DNA of 6,428 nt, taken from positions 1-6,428 of the forward strand of contig VAZR01000120.1 in NCBI GenBank assembly GCA_005888515.1, written 5' to 3'. Under the pieces are notes generated by a model. It was given only the letters and a program-made list of their open reading frames with translations. It ran no database searches and was not told the origin of the DNA. Made by a program: the position numbers and the translations under genes. The stretch's first letter is position 1. Every line of letters begins with the position of its first letter. Shown in pieces: positions 1-5,185 of this stretch. This DNA comes from Alphaproteobacteria bacterium. GTDB lineage: Bacteria > Pseudomonadota > Alphaproteobacteria > ATCC43930 > CGMCC-115725.

Positions 1-73
1 CAAGACGGCAAAGGCGCTCGGGCTCGACATCCCGCCGAACCTGCTCGCTCGCGCCGACGAGGTGATCGAGTAA
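1..73 (+). CDS. ABC transporter substrate-binding protein, C-terminal end (partial)
   Basis: Only the last 23 codons and the TAA stop (71-73) are in the window, read from base 2. The peptide ends in ALGLDIPPNLLARADEVIE. The pattern 'KTAKALGL-IPP-LLARADEVIE' is the usual C-terminus of the TrpX-like (ABC_sub_bind) periplasmic solute-binding proteins that are very numerous in Bradyrhizobium and relatives. Such proteins capture a small solute in the periplasm and deliver it to a membrane permease/ATPase pair; the ligand cannot be inferred from this end. The gene converges on the methyltransferase remnant, with 11 bp between the two stop codons and no obvious terminator hairpin there. The family call rests on tail-motif recognition only. 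Confidence 0.75.
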   Translation, partial: KTAKALGLDIPPNLLARADEVIE

Positions 74-84
74 CACCCCGCTCC

Positions 85-903
85 TCATTTGCGGGCGCGC
101 AGCGAGACCGACAATGGAAATGCCGGGATATGGTCCGGCAGGCGGTACATGCCGCCTTCAGCGCGAACGCACATCGGAAAGGGCGGCCAGGGCAATGTCG
201 CGTGCTCGTGCAGAAAGTCGAGCGCAAACCCGGCATCGATCAGGGCGGTGACAAGGCGCGACAGCGAATGGATCTATTGATAGGTCCGGCTCGCCGTCAG
301 CGGTGTTGCGTCGCCGGTGTAGGTCTGCGGCTCGTCAAAGACGAGCGGCCGATCGGGCGGGGTGTCGAGCGCAAATTCGGGGACCAGCCGACCGTCGCGC
401 TCCTCGAGGATCAGCATGTTGGGGTGCGCATCGGCGAAATAGAGGAAACCGTCGGGTTTGAGCAACGCCGCGATCGTCTGTGCCCAGCGCGTCAAATCCG
501 GCAGCCAGCAGATCGTGCCCCAGGTCACATAAGCGATGTCGAAATCCCCGGCGACGGCATGGCGCGCATCATAGACATTGGCGCAGACGAACTCCGCCGA
601 GAGCCCGGTTGCCTCGGCCAGCCGTCGCGCTTCCTCGATCGCCGCGGGCGAGAAATCGAGCCCGGTGACGATTGCGCCGTGCCGGGCGAGCGCCAGCGTG
701 TCGAGCCCGAAATGGCATTGCAGATGGATCACCCGCTTGCCGGTGATATCGCCGAGTTCGCCGAGCACGATCGCGTGCAGCGGTTTCTCGTCCCGCAGAA
801 ACCGCTCGACCGCATAAAAGCCGTTGCGGTCGCGCCGGTGCATCGGCACCCGTTCGTCCCAATTGCGCCGGTTGGCGGCAAGAAACGTGCCGATATCGCT
901 CAT
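85..903 (-). pseudogene. Class I SAM-dependent methyltransferase interrupted by one in-frame TAG
   Basis: Read from ATG at 903, the product begins MSDIGTFLAANRRNWDERVP, a typical start for this Rhizobiales methyltransferase family. Residues 58-89 form the SAM-binding Rossmann motif (VIHLQCHFGLDTLALARHG, then GLDFSPAAI), and 121-157 carry the motif II/III region (FDIAYVTWG, LLKPDGFLYFAD). At codon 210 (bases 276-274) there is a TAG straight after SRTYQ. Reading on in the same frame gives 62 further family-like codons (IHSLSRLVTALIDAGF, FLHEHATLPW, MYRLPDHIP) and a TGA at 85-87. The intact protein would be 272 aa. Family members have Trp at this place (TY-W-HSL), so one TGG to TAG change explains the break. 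A 209-aa product lacking the C-terminal part could still be made. ATG 903 has no purine-rich ribosome site upstream (CTCCTCTCC); upstream starts would overlap the divergent amidohydrolase gene. A sequencing error is an alternative. Confidence 0.82.
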
Positions 904-949
904 GGAGAGGAGCCCGGCTTTGTGCTTAATCTGACCATATGCGCCGCGT

Positions 950-956
950 GAGGTGG
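950..956 (+). promoter_or_regulatory. Ribosome binding site deciding the amidohydrolase start
   Basis: GAGGTGG lies 5 nt upstream of ATG 962. The alternative GTG at 953 lies inside this motif and has no purine-rich stretch of its own upstream, so translation most likely begins at 962. Confidence 0.6.
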
Positions 957-961
957 ACGCC

Positions 962-2197
962 ATGGATCTGATCGTCAAAAATGCTCGCCTGATCGACCGT
1001 CTCGATGAGGGGCTGCTCGACATCGCCGTCGAAGGAGGCCGGATCGCCGCGATCGGGCATGGTCTCGCGGCGGAGGGCGAGACCTACGATGCCGGCGGGC
1101 GGCTGGTCTGCGCCGGGCTGATCGAGTCGCACATCCATCTCGACAAATCGCGCATCGCCGATCGCTGCCCGCTGCCGGACGGCAGGCGCGTCAACCCGGT
1201 CACGATGGTCGCGCCACTGAAGCCCAGCTGGACCGTTGAAGACGTGTATGACCGGGCCGAAAAGACCTTGCACGAATGCCTGATCAACGGCACGACCCGC
1301 ATGCGCACCCAGGTCGAGATCGATCCCGGCATCGGCCTGCGCGGGTTCGAGGCGGTGCGCGCGCTGGAGATCGACTACCGCTGGGCCATCGATATCGAGC
1401 TCTGCGTCTTTCCGCAGGACGGGCTGACCAATTATCCCGGCACCGAGGAGTTGCTCGTCGCGGCGCTGAAGCAGGGCGCGCCGGTGCTCGGCGCGGCGCC
1501 GCGTTACGACAGAGACCCGACGGCGCAGATCGACCGCATCTTCGCGCTGGCCCGCGAATTCGATGTCGATCTCGACCTGCATCTCGATGTCGGCGACAGC
1601 CCGGCGCATATGGATGTCTACCGGGTGCTGGAACTGACCGAGCAGTACAAGCGCGGCGGCCGGGTTGTGGTGGGCCACATGGCGAAGCTGTCGCTGTTGC
1701 CGCCGGCCGAATTGGCGGCGCTGGCACGCTGGCTTCGGGATGCCGGCATTGCGGTGACGGTGTTGCCGGCGACCGATCTTTATCTGATGGGACGCGAGCG
1801 CGATCATGCCGTCGTTCGCGGTGTCGCCGATGCTAATTTCCTCAGCACCGCCGGTCTCACCTGTGCGCTGTCGAGCAACAACATTCTGAACGCGGCGACG
1901 CCGTTCGGCGATTGTTCGCTGATCCGCATCGCCAATCTGCAGGCCAACATCCTGCAGATCGCCGCGCCGGCGCAGCTGCGCGAATTGTTTCTGATGCTGA
2001 CCGAACATTCCGCCAGGCTGTTGAACCTCAAGGATTACGGCCTCCTTGCCGGCAACCCGGCGGATATCGTCGTCATTGACGCCGCCACGCCGGAGCAAGC
2101 GGTCGCGGAGATCCGCCCGCCGCTCGCGGTGTGGAAGCACGGGCGGCGGACCGTCACCCGCCACCCGCCCGAGCTGATCCGGTCCGCCTCAGCGTAG
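962..2197 (+). CDS. Cytosine-deaminase-like amidohydrolase family protein
   Basis: This is a metal-dependent hydrolase of the amidohydrolase superfamily, closest in layout to the CodA/cytosine-deaminase-like group. Numbering from GTG 953 (414 aa), an N-terminal beta segment DLIVKNARLID leads to the barrel. The first metal motif is H60-I-H62 in GLIESHIHLDKSRI, the third ligand is H210 in LDLHLDVGD, and H242 lies in VVVGHMAKL. The C-terminus returns to the beta domain (AGNPADIVVID, VWKHGRRTV). Two positions differ from E. coli CodA by ungapped motif comparison: the Glu in HCDE is V213 here, and the catalytic/metal Asp is N309 (ALSSNNILN). True cytosine deaminase activity is therefore doubtful. 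ATG 962 is preferred over GTG 953 because GAGGTGG at 950-956 sits 5 nt before it; that start gives 411 aa. The gene is divergent from the methyltransferase and convergent with the MFS gene. The family is secure and the substrate unknown. Confidence 0.9.
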   Translation: MDLIVKNARLIDRLDEGLLDIAVEGGRIAAIGHGLAAEGETYDAGGRLVCAGLIESHIHLDKSRIADRCPLPDGRRVNPVTMVAPLKPSWTVEDVYDRAEKTLHECLINGTTRMRTQVEIDPGIGLRGFEAVRALEIDYRWAIDIELCVFPQDGLTNYPGTEELLVAALKQGAPVLGAAPRYDRDPTAQIDRIFALAREFDVDLDLHLDVGDSPAHMDVYRVLELTEQYKRGGRVVVGHMAKLSLLPPAELAALARWLRDAGIAVTVLPATDLYLMGRERDHAVVRGVADANFLSTAGLTCALSSNNILNAATPFGDCSLIRIANLQANILQIAAPAQLRELFLMLTEHSARLLNLKDYGLLAGNPADIVVIDAATPEQAVAEIRPPLAVWKHGRRTVTRHPPELIRSASA

Positions 2198-3484
2198 CGG
2201 CTTGAAGGCTGTTTCCGGCACCCGCAGCAGGATCAGCCCGGTGACGATTGCCGCCGCGATGACATAGAAGGCCGGCGCGTAGCTGCTGCCGGTTTCGCGC
2301 ACCAGGAAGGTGGCGATGAACGGCGCAAACCCGCCGAAGATCGCGACCGCGATGTTGTAGCCGACCGACAGCGCCGTGTAGCGCACCCGGGTCGGAAAGA
2401 TCTCGGTGTAGAAGGACGGGCAGGTGCCGGCATAAGGCGCGTAGAGCACGACCATCAACATCTGCGCGACGATCGCCAAGACGACGCTGCCGGAGGATGC
2501 CATCAGGAAAAACGGATAGCCCAGCACCGCGTAGGCGATACAGGAGAACAGTAGCAACGGGCGCCGCCCGATCTTGTCGGACAGCCAGCCCATGACCGGC
2601 AGCAATGCGACAAACACCGCGAGACATGCGGTGCCGATCCACAGCACGGTCGTCTGCGGCAGCTTGGCGACCGTGATCATGTAGCTGCCCATGTAGATCA
2701 GCGCGATGTAATAGGCGACCGTGTTGTGCAGCGTGGTGCCAAAACCGAGGAAGGTTTCCCACGGGTGATCCCGGAGCGCCTCGGTCAGCGGATCCTTGGC
2801 GACGGCGCCATGTTCTTCGAGCTCGGTGAATTTGGGGGTGTCGTCGAGCCGCCAGCGGAGATACCACCCGACGATCCCGACCGCGATGCCGAGCAGGAAG
2901 GGCAGCCGCCAGCCCCAGGATAGCCGCGCGGCTTCGGGCAGCGAGCTGATGAACAGCGCGGCGGTCAGCGAGCCCAGCAGAAACCCGCCGGCAACGCCGA
3001 CGAGCTGGAACGAGCCGAGAAAACCGCGCCGGTCGGGCGGCGCGAATTCGACGATGTAGGCCGTCGAGCCGCCGAATTCGCCGCCGACCGACAGCCCCTG
3101 GAAAAGCCGCACGACGACGAGGAGGGCCGGCGCCAACACGCCGGCCTGGGCATAGGTCGGCAAAAGGCCCATCGCGAAGGTCGCGATCGCCATCACGAAG
3201 ATGACGGCGGAGAGCGCCTTCCGTCTTCCGTGCTTGTCGCCGTAGATGCCGAACAGGATCGACCCGACCGGCCGCATCACAAAGCCGACGCCGAACACCG
3301 CGAAGGTCGAGAGCAGCGACACGGTCGGGTCGCCGCCCGGAAAGAACAGCTGCGAGATCGTCGGCACGAGATAGCCGTAGACGCCGAAATCGTACCATTC
3401 CAAGACATTGCCGATCACCCCGGCGGTGATCGCCTTGCGGTACTCGACCCGGCCCGGCTCGATGGGCGCTACTGCTGCCGTCAT
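2189..3484 (-). CDS. MFS transporter, metabolite:H+ symporter (MHS) family
   Basis: A 431-aa inner-membrane secondary transporter of the major facilitator superfamily; length and motifs fit the MHS branch (KgtP, ProP, citrate and shikimate permease relatives). The N-terminus has the MHS hallmark GNVLEWYDFGVYGYL (25-39). The loop 2-3 signature is GDKHGRRKAL (82-91) and its second-half copy is GWLSDKIGRRPLL (299-311). RLFQGLSVGGEFGGS (126-140) and CPSFYTEIFPTRVRYTALS (355-373) are also typical. Hydrophobic stretches consistent with 12 membrane helices fill the rest. It probably imports an organic acid or other small metabolite with protons. The start at 3484 is chosen because AGGGGAG precedes it by 5 nt and MTAAVAPIEP is a normal cytoplasmic lead; the frame stays open upstream to 3775 but that part has no family resemblance. 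It ends convergently with the amidohydrolase, the two coding regions overlapping by 9 bp, which suggests but does not prove a shared pathway. Confidence 0.9.
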   Translation of the reverse strand: MTAAVAPIEPGRVEYRKAITAGVIGNVLEWYDFGVYGYLVPTISQLFFPGGDPTVSLLSTFAVFGVGFVMRPVGSILFGIYGDKHGRRKALSAVIFVMAIATFAMGLLPTYAQAGVLAPALLVVVRLFQGLSVGGEFGGSTAYIVEFAPPDRRGFLGSFQLVGVAGGFLLGSLTAALFISSLPEAARLSWGWRLPFLLGIAVGIVGWYLRWRLDDTPKFTELEEHGAVAKDPLTEALRDHPWETFLGFGTTLHNTVAYYIALIYMGSYMITVAKLPQTTVLWIGTACLAVFVALLPVMGWLSDKIGRRPLLLFSCIAYAVLGYPFFLMASSGSVVLAIVAQMLMVVLYAPYAGTCPSFYTEIFPTRVRYTALSVGYNIAVAIFGGFAPFIATFLVRETGSSYAPAFYVIAAAIVTGLILLRVPETAFKPLR

Positions 3485-3542
3485 GGTCTCTCCCCTCTTT
3501 TGTTTACGACCGGCAATTCGTAGGCCGCCCGCCTTGGCCTGG

Positions 3543-3571
3543 ATCATACCGCAACTCTCGGACGGCACCAG
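3543..3571 (-). promoter_or_regulatory. Possible promoter of the MFS gene
   Basis: On the minus strand a TATGAT -10-like hexamer (3548-3543) lies 17 bp downstream of a weak CTGGTG (3571-3566). A transcript would start near 3535 and give a leader of about 50 nt containing the good ribosome site before ATG 3484. The -35 match is poor, so this is a tentative call. Confidence 0.3.
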
Positions 3572-3635
3572 CCGGCGCACCATAGCGGCGGCGGGACCGC
3601 CCCAGCGTGCCGCGGAGTGCGCGCCGTCGCTGCAT

Positions 3636-3665
3636 TTGACGACGCGCCAGCCGTTGGTGTATACA
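3636..3665 (+). promoter_or_regulatory. Promoter of the toxin-antitoxin operon
   Basis: TTGACG (3636-3641) and TATACA (3660-3665) are separated by 18 bp, a good sigma-70-type promoter. A start point 6-8 nt past the -10 box falls at 3671-3673, immediately before ATG 3674, so the toxin mRNA would be leaderless or nearly so. The -10 box lies inside the 18-bp palindrome listed separately. Confidence 0.6.
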
Positions 3666-3670
3666 CCAAC
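3653..3670 (+). promoter_or_regulatory. Perfect 18-bp palindromic operator over the -10 box
   Basis: GTTGGTGTATACACCAAC is identical to its own reverse complement (nine bases per half-site). It contains the predicted -10 hexamer TATACA and ends 3 bp before the toxin ATG. A dimeric regulator bound here would block RNA polymerase. The obvious candidate is the winged-helix protein encoded second in the operon, as expected for toxin-antitoxin autoregulation; this is inference. A protein footprint would settle it. Confidence 0.65.
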
Positions 3671-3673
3671 ACG

Positions 3674-3952
3674 ATGGCGCGGCTGCTCCTGCGAGAACGT
3701 CGGATCATTGCCGAGGACCGGTTCGCTGAGATCGTCATATGGCAGCTGCCGCGACGGCTGGCCGGCAGCCGGCATCGGTTTAAATACCGCTTGGCGCTTG
3801 TCCTAGATGAAGTCTGTGTTTTGCGCTTCGACAATGAGACCGGAAAGGGTGATCACAAGCATATCGGGGAAGTGGAAGTGCCCTACCGCTTCACGACGCT
3901 CGAGCGGTTGATCGAGGATTTCTGGAAAGAGGTTGAACAATGGCAGCGGTGA
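3674..3952 (+). CDS. TumE/DUF6516-family toxin-like protein of a TA module
   Basis: A 92-aa protein with the conserved features of the family known as DUF6516 or TumE. An N-terminal helix LLLRERRI is followed by FAEIVIWQLP (17-26), a GSRHRFKYRLALV strand region (31-43) and VCVLRFDNE. The signature GKGDHKHIGEVEVPYRFTT (57-75) follows, then a C-terminal amphipathic helix LERLIEDFWKEVEQW. The His/Asp-rich GKGDHKHIG motif is the likely functional centre; family members are annotated as toxins, but the activity here is inferred. ATG 3674 is chosen because it begins the family N-terminus and lies just behind a good promoter. No Shine-Dalgarno precedes it, matching a leaderless transcript. The same frame is open from GTG 3617, which would place the promoter and palindrome inside the coding region. 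Its last 13 nt overlap the next gene. Confidence 0.82.
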   Translation: MARLLLRERRIIAEDRFAEIVIWQLPRRLAGSRHRFKYRLALVLDEVCVLRFDNETGKGDHKHIGEVEVPYRFTTLERLIEDFWKEVEQWQR

Positions 3953-4281
3953 CGATCGGCATTGCCGATGTCAAAGATACAAAAAAGCGCATGCGGCGCG
4001 CCTTTGCCGGACATAACGAGGGCGCCTTCATCGGCTTCGCGAGCGTCGAGCTGATGTGGAAGGTCATCACGCCGAAGCGGTGGGAGCTTATGCGCGCGAT
4101 CGCCGGCGCGGGTCCTCTGAGCATTCGCGAGATTGCGCGCCGGACCGAGCGCGACGTGAAATCCGTGCACGGCGATGTCTCTGCGCTGCTCAAGGCAGGC
4201 GTGATTGACCGCACCGACGACGGACGCATCGAGTTTCCCTACAACGAGATCCATGTCGATTTCGTATTGCACGCGGCGTGA
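3940..4281 (+). CDS. HVO_A0114-type winged-helix DNA-binding protein, putative antitoxin
   Basis: A 113-aa protein with a MarR-like winged helix-turn-helix. FASVELMWKVITPKRWELM (33-51) leads into PLSIREIARRTERDVKSVHGDVSALLKAGVIDR as helix, turn and recognition helix (59-91). The wing DGRIEFPYNEIHVDF (94-108) follows. This matches proteins named HVO_A0114-family putative DNA-binding proteins, which commonly sit directly after DUF6516/TumE genes. It is the likely antitoxin and autorepressor acting on the palindrome at 3653-3670. It starts 13 nt before the toxin's stop, in another frame, with AGAGG at 3928-3932 seven nt upstream inside the toxin gene. The two products should therefore be translationally coupled. 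The order toxin then antitoxin is the reverse of the classical arrangement. Family call is strong; antitoxin role is inferred. Confidence 0.82.
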   Translation: MAAVTIGIADVKDTKKRMRRAFAGHNEGAFIGFASVELMWKVITPKRWELMRAIAGAGPLSIREIARRTERDVKSVHGDVSALLKAGVIDRTDDGRIEFPYNEIHVDFVLHAA

Positions 4282-4297
4282 GCGCGCCCGAGGGGCT

Positions 4298-4314
4298 AAC
4301 CGGTTTATCCGGTT
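4298..4314 (+). terminator. Small hairpin after the TA operon
   Basis: AACCGG and CCGGTT form a 6-bp stem around the 5-nt loop TTTAT, 17 nt past the antitoxin stop. No T-run follows, so at best it is a weak intrinsic terminator or an mRNA-stabilising 3' hairpin. It also lies 24 bp beyond the 3' end of the convergent dehydrogenase remnant. Confidence 0.3.
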
Positions 4315-4338
4315 CGCACGCAAGCGACATTGATAGCG

Positions 4339-4551
4339 CTACAGCATGCGCTCCTCGGCGCCGATCAGGTACCAGGGGGTTTCGCCCGAGAGCGCACGCC
4401 GGGAATTCGCGACGGCGCGGCGCAGCGAGTTGTCGCGCCACACGCCGCCGCCCGCCGAATTGTGCGGCGAGCCGATCACATTCGGCAGATCGAGAAACGG
4501 GTGACCCATCTCGAACCGGCGATGCCGCACCGGCTCGACCCACCACGCGTC
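4339..4551 (-). pseudogene. D-2-hydroxyacid dehydrogenase, C-terminal remnant
   Basis: The minus strand from 4551 to the TAG at 4341-4339 encodes about 70 residues starting DAWWVEPVRHRRFEMGHPF and continuing DLPNVIGSPHNSAGGG. This resembles the C-terminal part of the NAD-binding domain of D-isomer-specific 2-hydroxyacid dehydrogenases. There the catalytic His lies in a 'PNVIGSPHNSA'-type motif after a 'D-W--EP' motif. The tail RAVANSRRALSGETPWYLIGAEERML is a plausible native C-terminus. Everything N-terminal (most of the NAD-binding domain and the first catalytic segment) is missing. Upstream of D the frame runs into low-complexity Pro/Arg sequence from the G-rich tract (FPLTLPLSP and beyond), which is not dehydrogenase. 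It is best read as a decayed gene truncated at about 4551. The frame does extend to a start at 4698, but those 49 residues look like translated repeat. Confidence 0.68.
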
Positions 4552-4552
4552 C

Positions 4553-4667
4553 GGGGAGAGGGGCAGGGTAAGGGGGAAACGGCGGGCGGCGGCCGGGTGC
4601 GAACGGGGCAGGAGCGGGGGAGGGAGGGGTGGGGCTGGCAGCGGAGAGGGGCGGGAATGAGGGCGGG
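4553..4667 (+). repeat. G-rich tract with three canonical G-quadruplex motifs
   Basis: About 115 bp of strongly G-biased + strand. Four-tract G-quadruplex patterns are seen at 4553-4576 (G4-AGA-G4-CA-G3-TAA-G5), 4616-4634 (G5-A-G3-A-G4-T-G4, all loops one nt) and 4648-4667 (G4-C-G3-AATGA-G3-C-G3). The first also resembles the 'GGGGAGAGGG-AGGGT-AGGGG' half of C/G-rich intergenic palindromes common in Rhizobiales, judged from memory. The tract begins exactly where the dehydrogenase remnant loses homology. Confidence 0.6.
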
Positions 4668-4691
4668 ATGGCCAATATTCACGTTTTGTTC

Positions 4692-4720
4692 TTGACAAAC
4701 CGGACAGGCAAAAATATTGT
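4692..4720 (+). promoter_or_regulatory. Possible sigma-70-type promoter in the intergenic repeat
   Basis: A perfect TTGACA (4692-4697) is followed after 17 bp by TATTGT (4715-4720, 4 of 6 to consensus). Nothing recognisable as a gene lies directly downstream on this strand until the MocR gene at 5162. It could drive a short untranslated RNA, the regulator, or nothing; it may simply be part of a repeated sequence. Confidence 0.35.
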
Positions 4721-4780
4721 CATGAAAGCGAAGCGAATGCCCCCACTGTCGCGTGAACGATGCCCGTATCCAGGAAACGG

Positions 4781-4825
4781 AATTCCCTGTTAAATTGCAA
4801 AAAATTCCCTGTTCTCAGGGAATTT
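4781..4825 (+). repeat. AATTCCCTGTT direct repeats and perfect 10-bp hairpin
   Basis: AATTCCCTGTT occurs at 4781-4791 and again at 4803-4813 (22-bp period). The second copy forms the left arm of a perfect stem: AAATTCCCTG (4802-4811), loop TTCT, CAGGGAATTT (4816-4825). Read on the minus strand these units encode peptides of the 'NREFF' kind (ENREFFAI at 4819-4796), which I recall as frequent spurious translations of dispersed intergenic repeats in Bradyrhizobium-type genomes. The hairpin has no T-run after it, so terminator function is uncertain. Confidence 0.55.
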
Positions 4826-5147
4826 CGGCCGGAGCCCTTCGAAGGCTCTGGGAAACACCCGCCCATGGGCCGGCCGAGAGAGACTGCAGCTCAAACGGAG
4901 CCGTCTTGCAGCGGTTTGCAGCGGAATTTTTGCTGCAGATCGGGCTTTCAGCTGCGAGATCGGATGGATAAGACCCGCGGAAAGCCTCGTTTTCTTCGAT
5001 GCCGATACAACCGATCCGCGAAAATTAGCTGCAGATTCCCTGCAGATGCAGCAAACGGCGGCGCCACCACAATCGCCGGTTGTACCGCCGCTCACAAAAA
5101 GATTGCCTCGAACGGGCCGGTCGCCTAATCGGCCGGGCCCGTAGATC

Positions 5148-5185
5148 GGATATATGGCGTAATGGTGCCGGACCATGTGATATCC
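5148..5185 (+). promoter_or_regulatory. Imperfect inverted repeat spanning the MocR start codon
   Basis: GGATAT (5148-5153) pairs with ATATCC (5180-5185), and inside them ATGGT (5162-5166) pairs with ACCAT (5172-5176) around GCCGG. The start codon itself lies in the left inner arm. It could be an autoregulatory operator or an mRNA hairpin hiding the start; neither is shown. No Shine-Dalgarno is visible upstream. Confidence 0.3.

Larger units (their letters stand above)
4676..5161. other. Gene-free intergenic stretch, lower GC, repeat-rich
   Basis: No reading frame here on either strand looks like a protein. The base composition is visibly less GC-rich than the flanking genes, with A/T runs near 4711-4719, 4797-4806 and 5021-5026. 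Contents are the possible promoter at 4692, the AATTCCCTG hairpin at 4802-4825 and a CCTTCGAAGG palindrome near 4840. Next come repeated TGCAG-centred motifs (4884, 4906, 4916, 4932, 5028, 5040, 5047), including a tandem TTGCAGCGG at 4906-4914 and 4916-4924. A 7-bp stem ACGGGCC/GGCCCGT (5112-5118 with 5136-5142, 17-nt loop) sits just upstream of the MocR gene. Confidence 0.55.

Noticed and set aside
130..951. A 273-codon + strand frame opposite the methyltransferase
   Set aside because: Shadow of the minus-strand gene; the methyltransferase motifs and family tail are on the other strand.
904..1023. Upstream starts for the methyltransferase (963 or 1023)
   Set aside because: They would overlap the start of the divergent amidohydrolase, and the family N-terminus begins at MSDIG.
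926..2164. A 412-codon open frame antisense to the amidohydrolase
   Set aside because: High-GC mirror frame of a well-supported gene; composition is Arg/Gln/Asp-rich with no recognisable domain.
2154..3398. A 414-codon open frame in another frame of the MFS gene
   Set aside because: Arg/Ala-rich and lacking membrane segments; the frame at 2189-3484 carries all MFS motifs.
3485..3775. N-terminal extension of the MFS protein
   Set aside because: No family resemblance, and a strong ribosome site precedes ATG 3484; the extension would also run through the toxin promoter and start.
4552..4698. Treating 4339-4698 as an intact 119-aa gene
   Set aside because: The first 49 residues are low-complexity Pro/Arg/Ser from the G-rich tract; only the last 70 resemble a protein family.
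4753..5176. Open frames on both strands of the intergenic stretch (+ 4753-4971, + 4760-5128, - 4790-5176)
   Set aside because: Cys/Arg-rich, no ribosome sites or domains, and they run through hairpins and repeats; best explained as translated repeat DNA.
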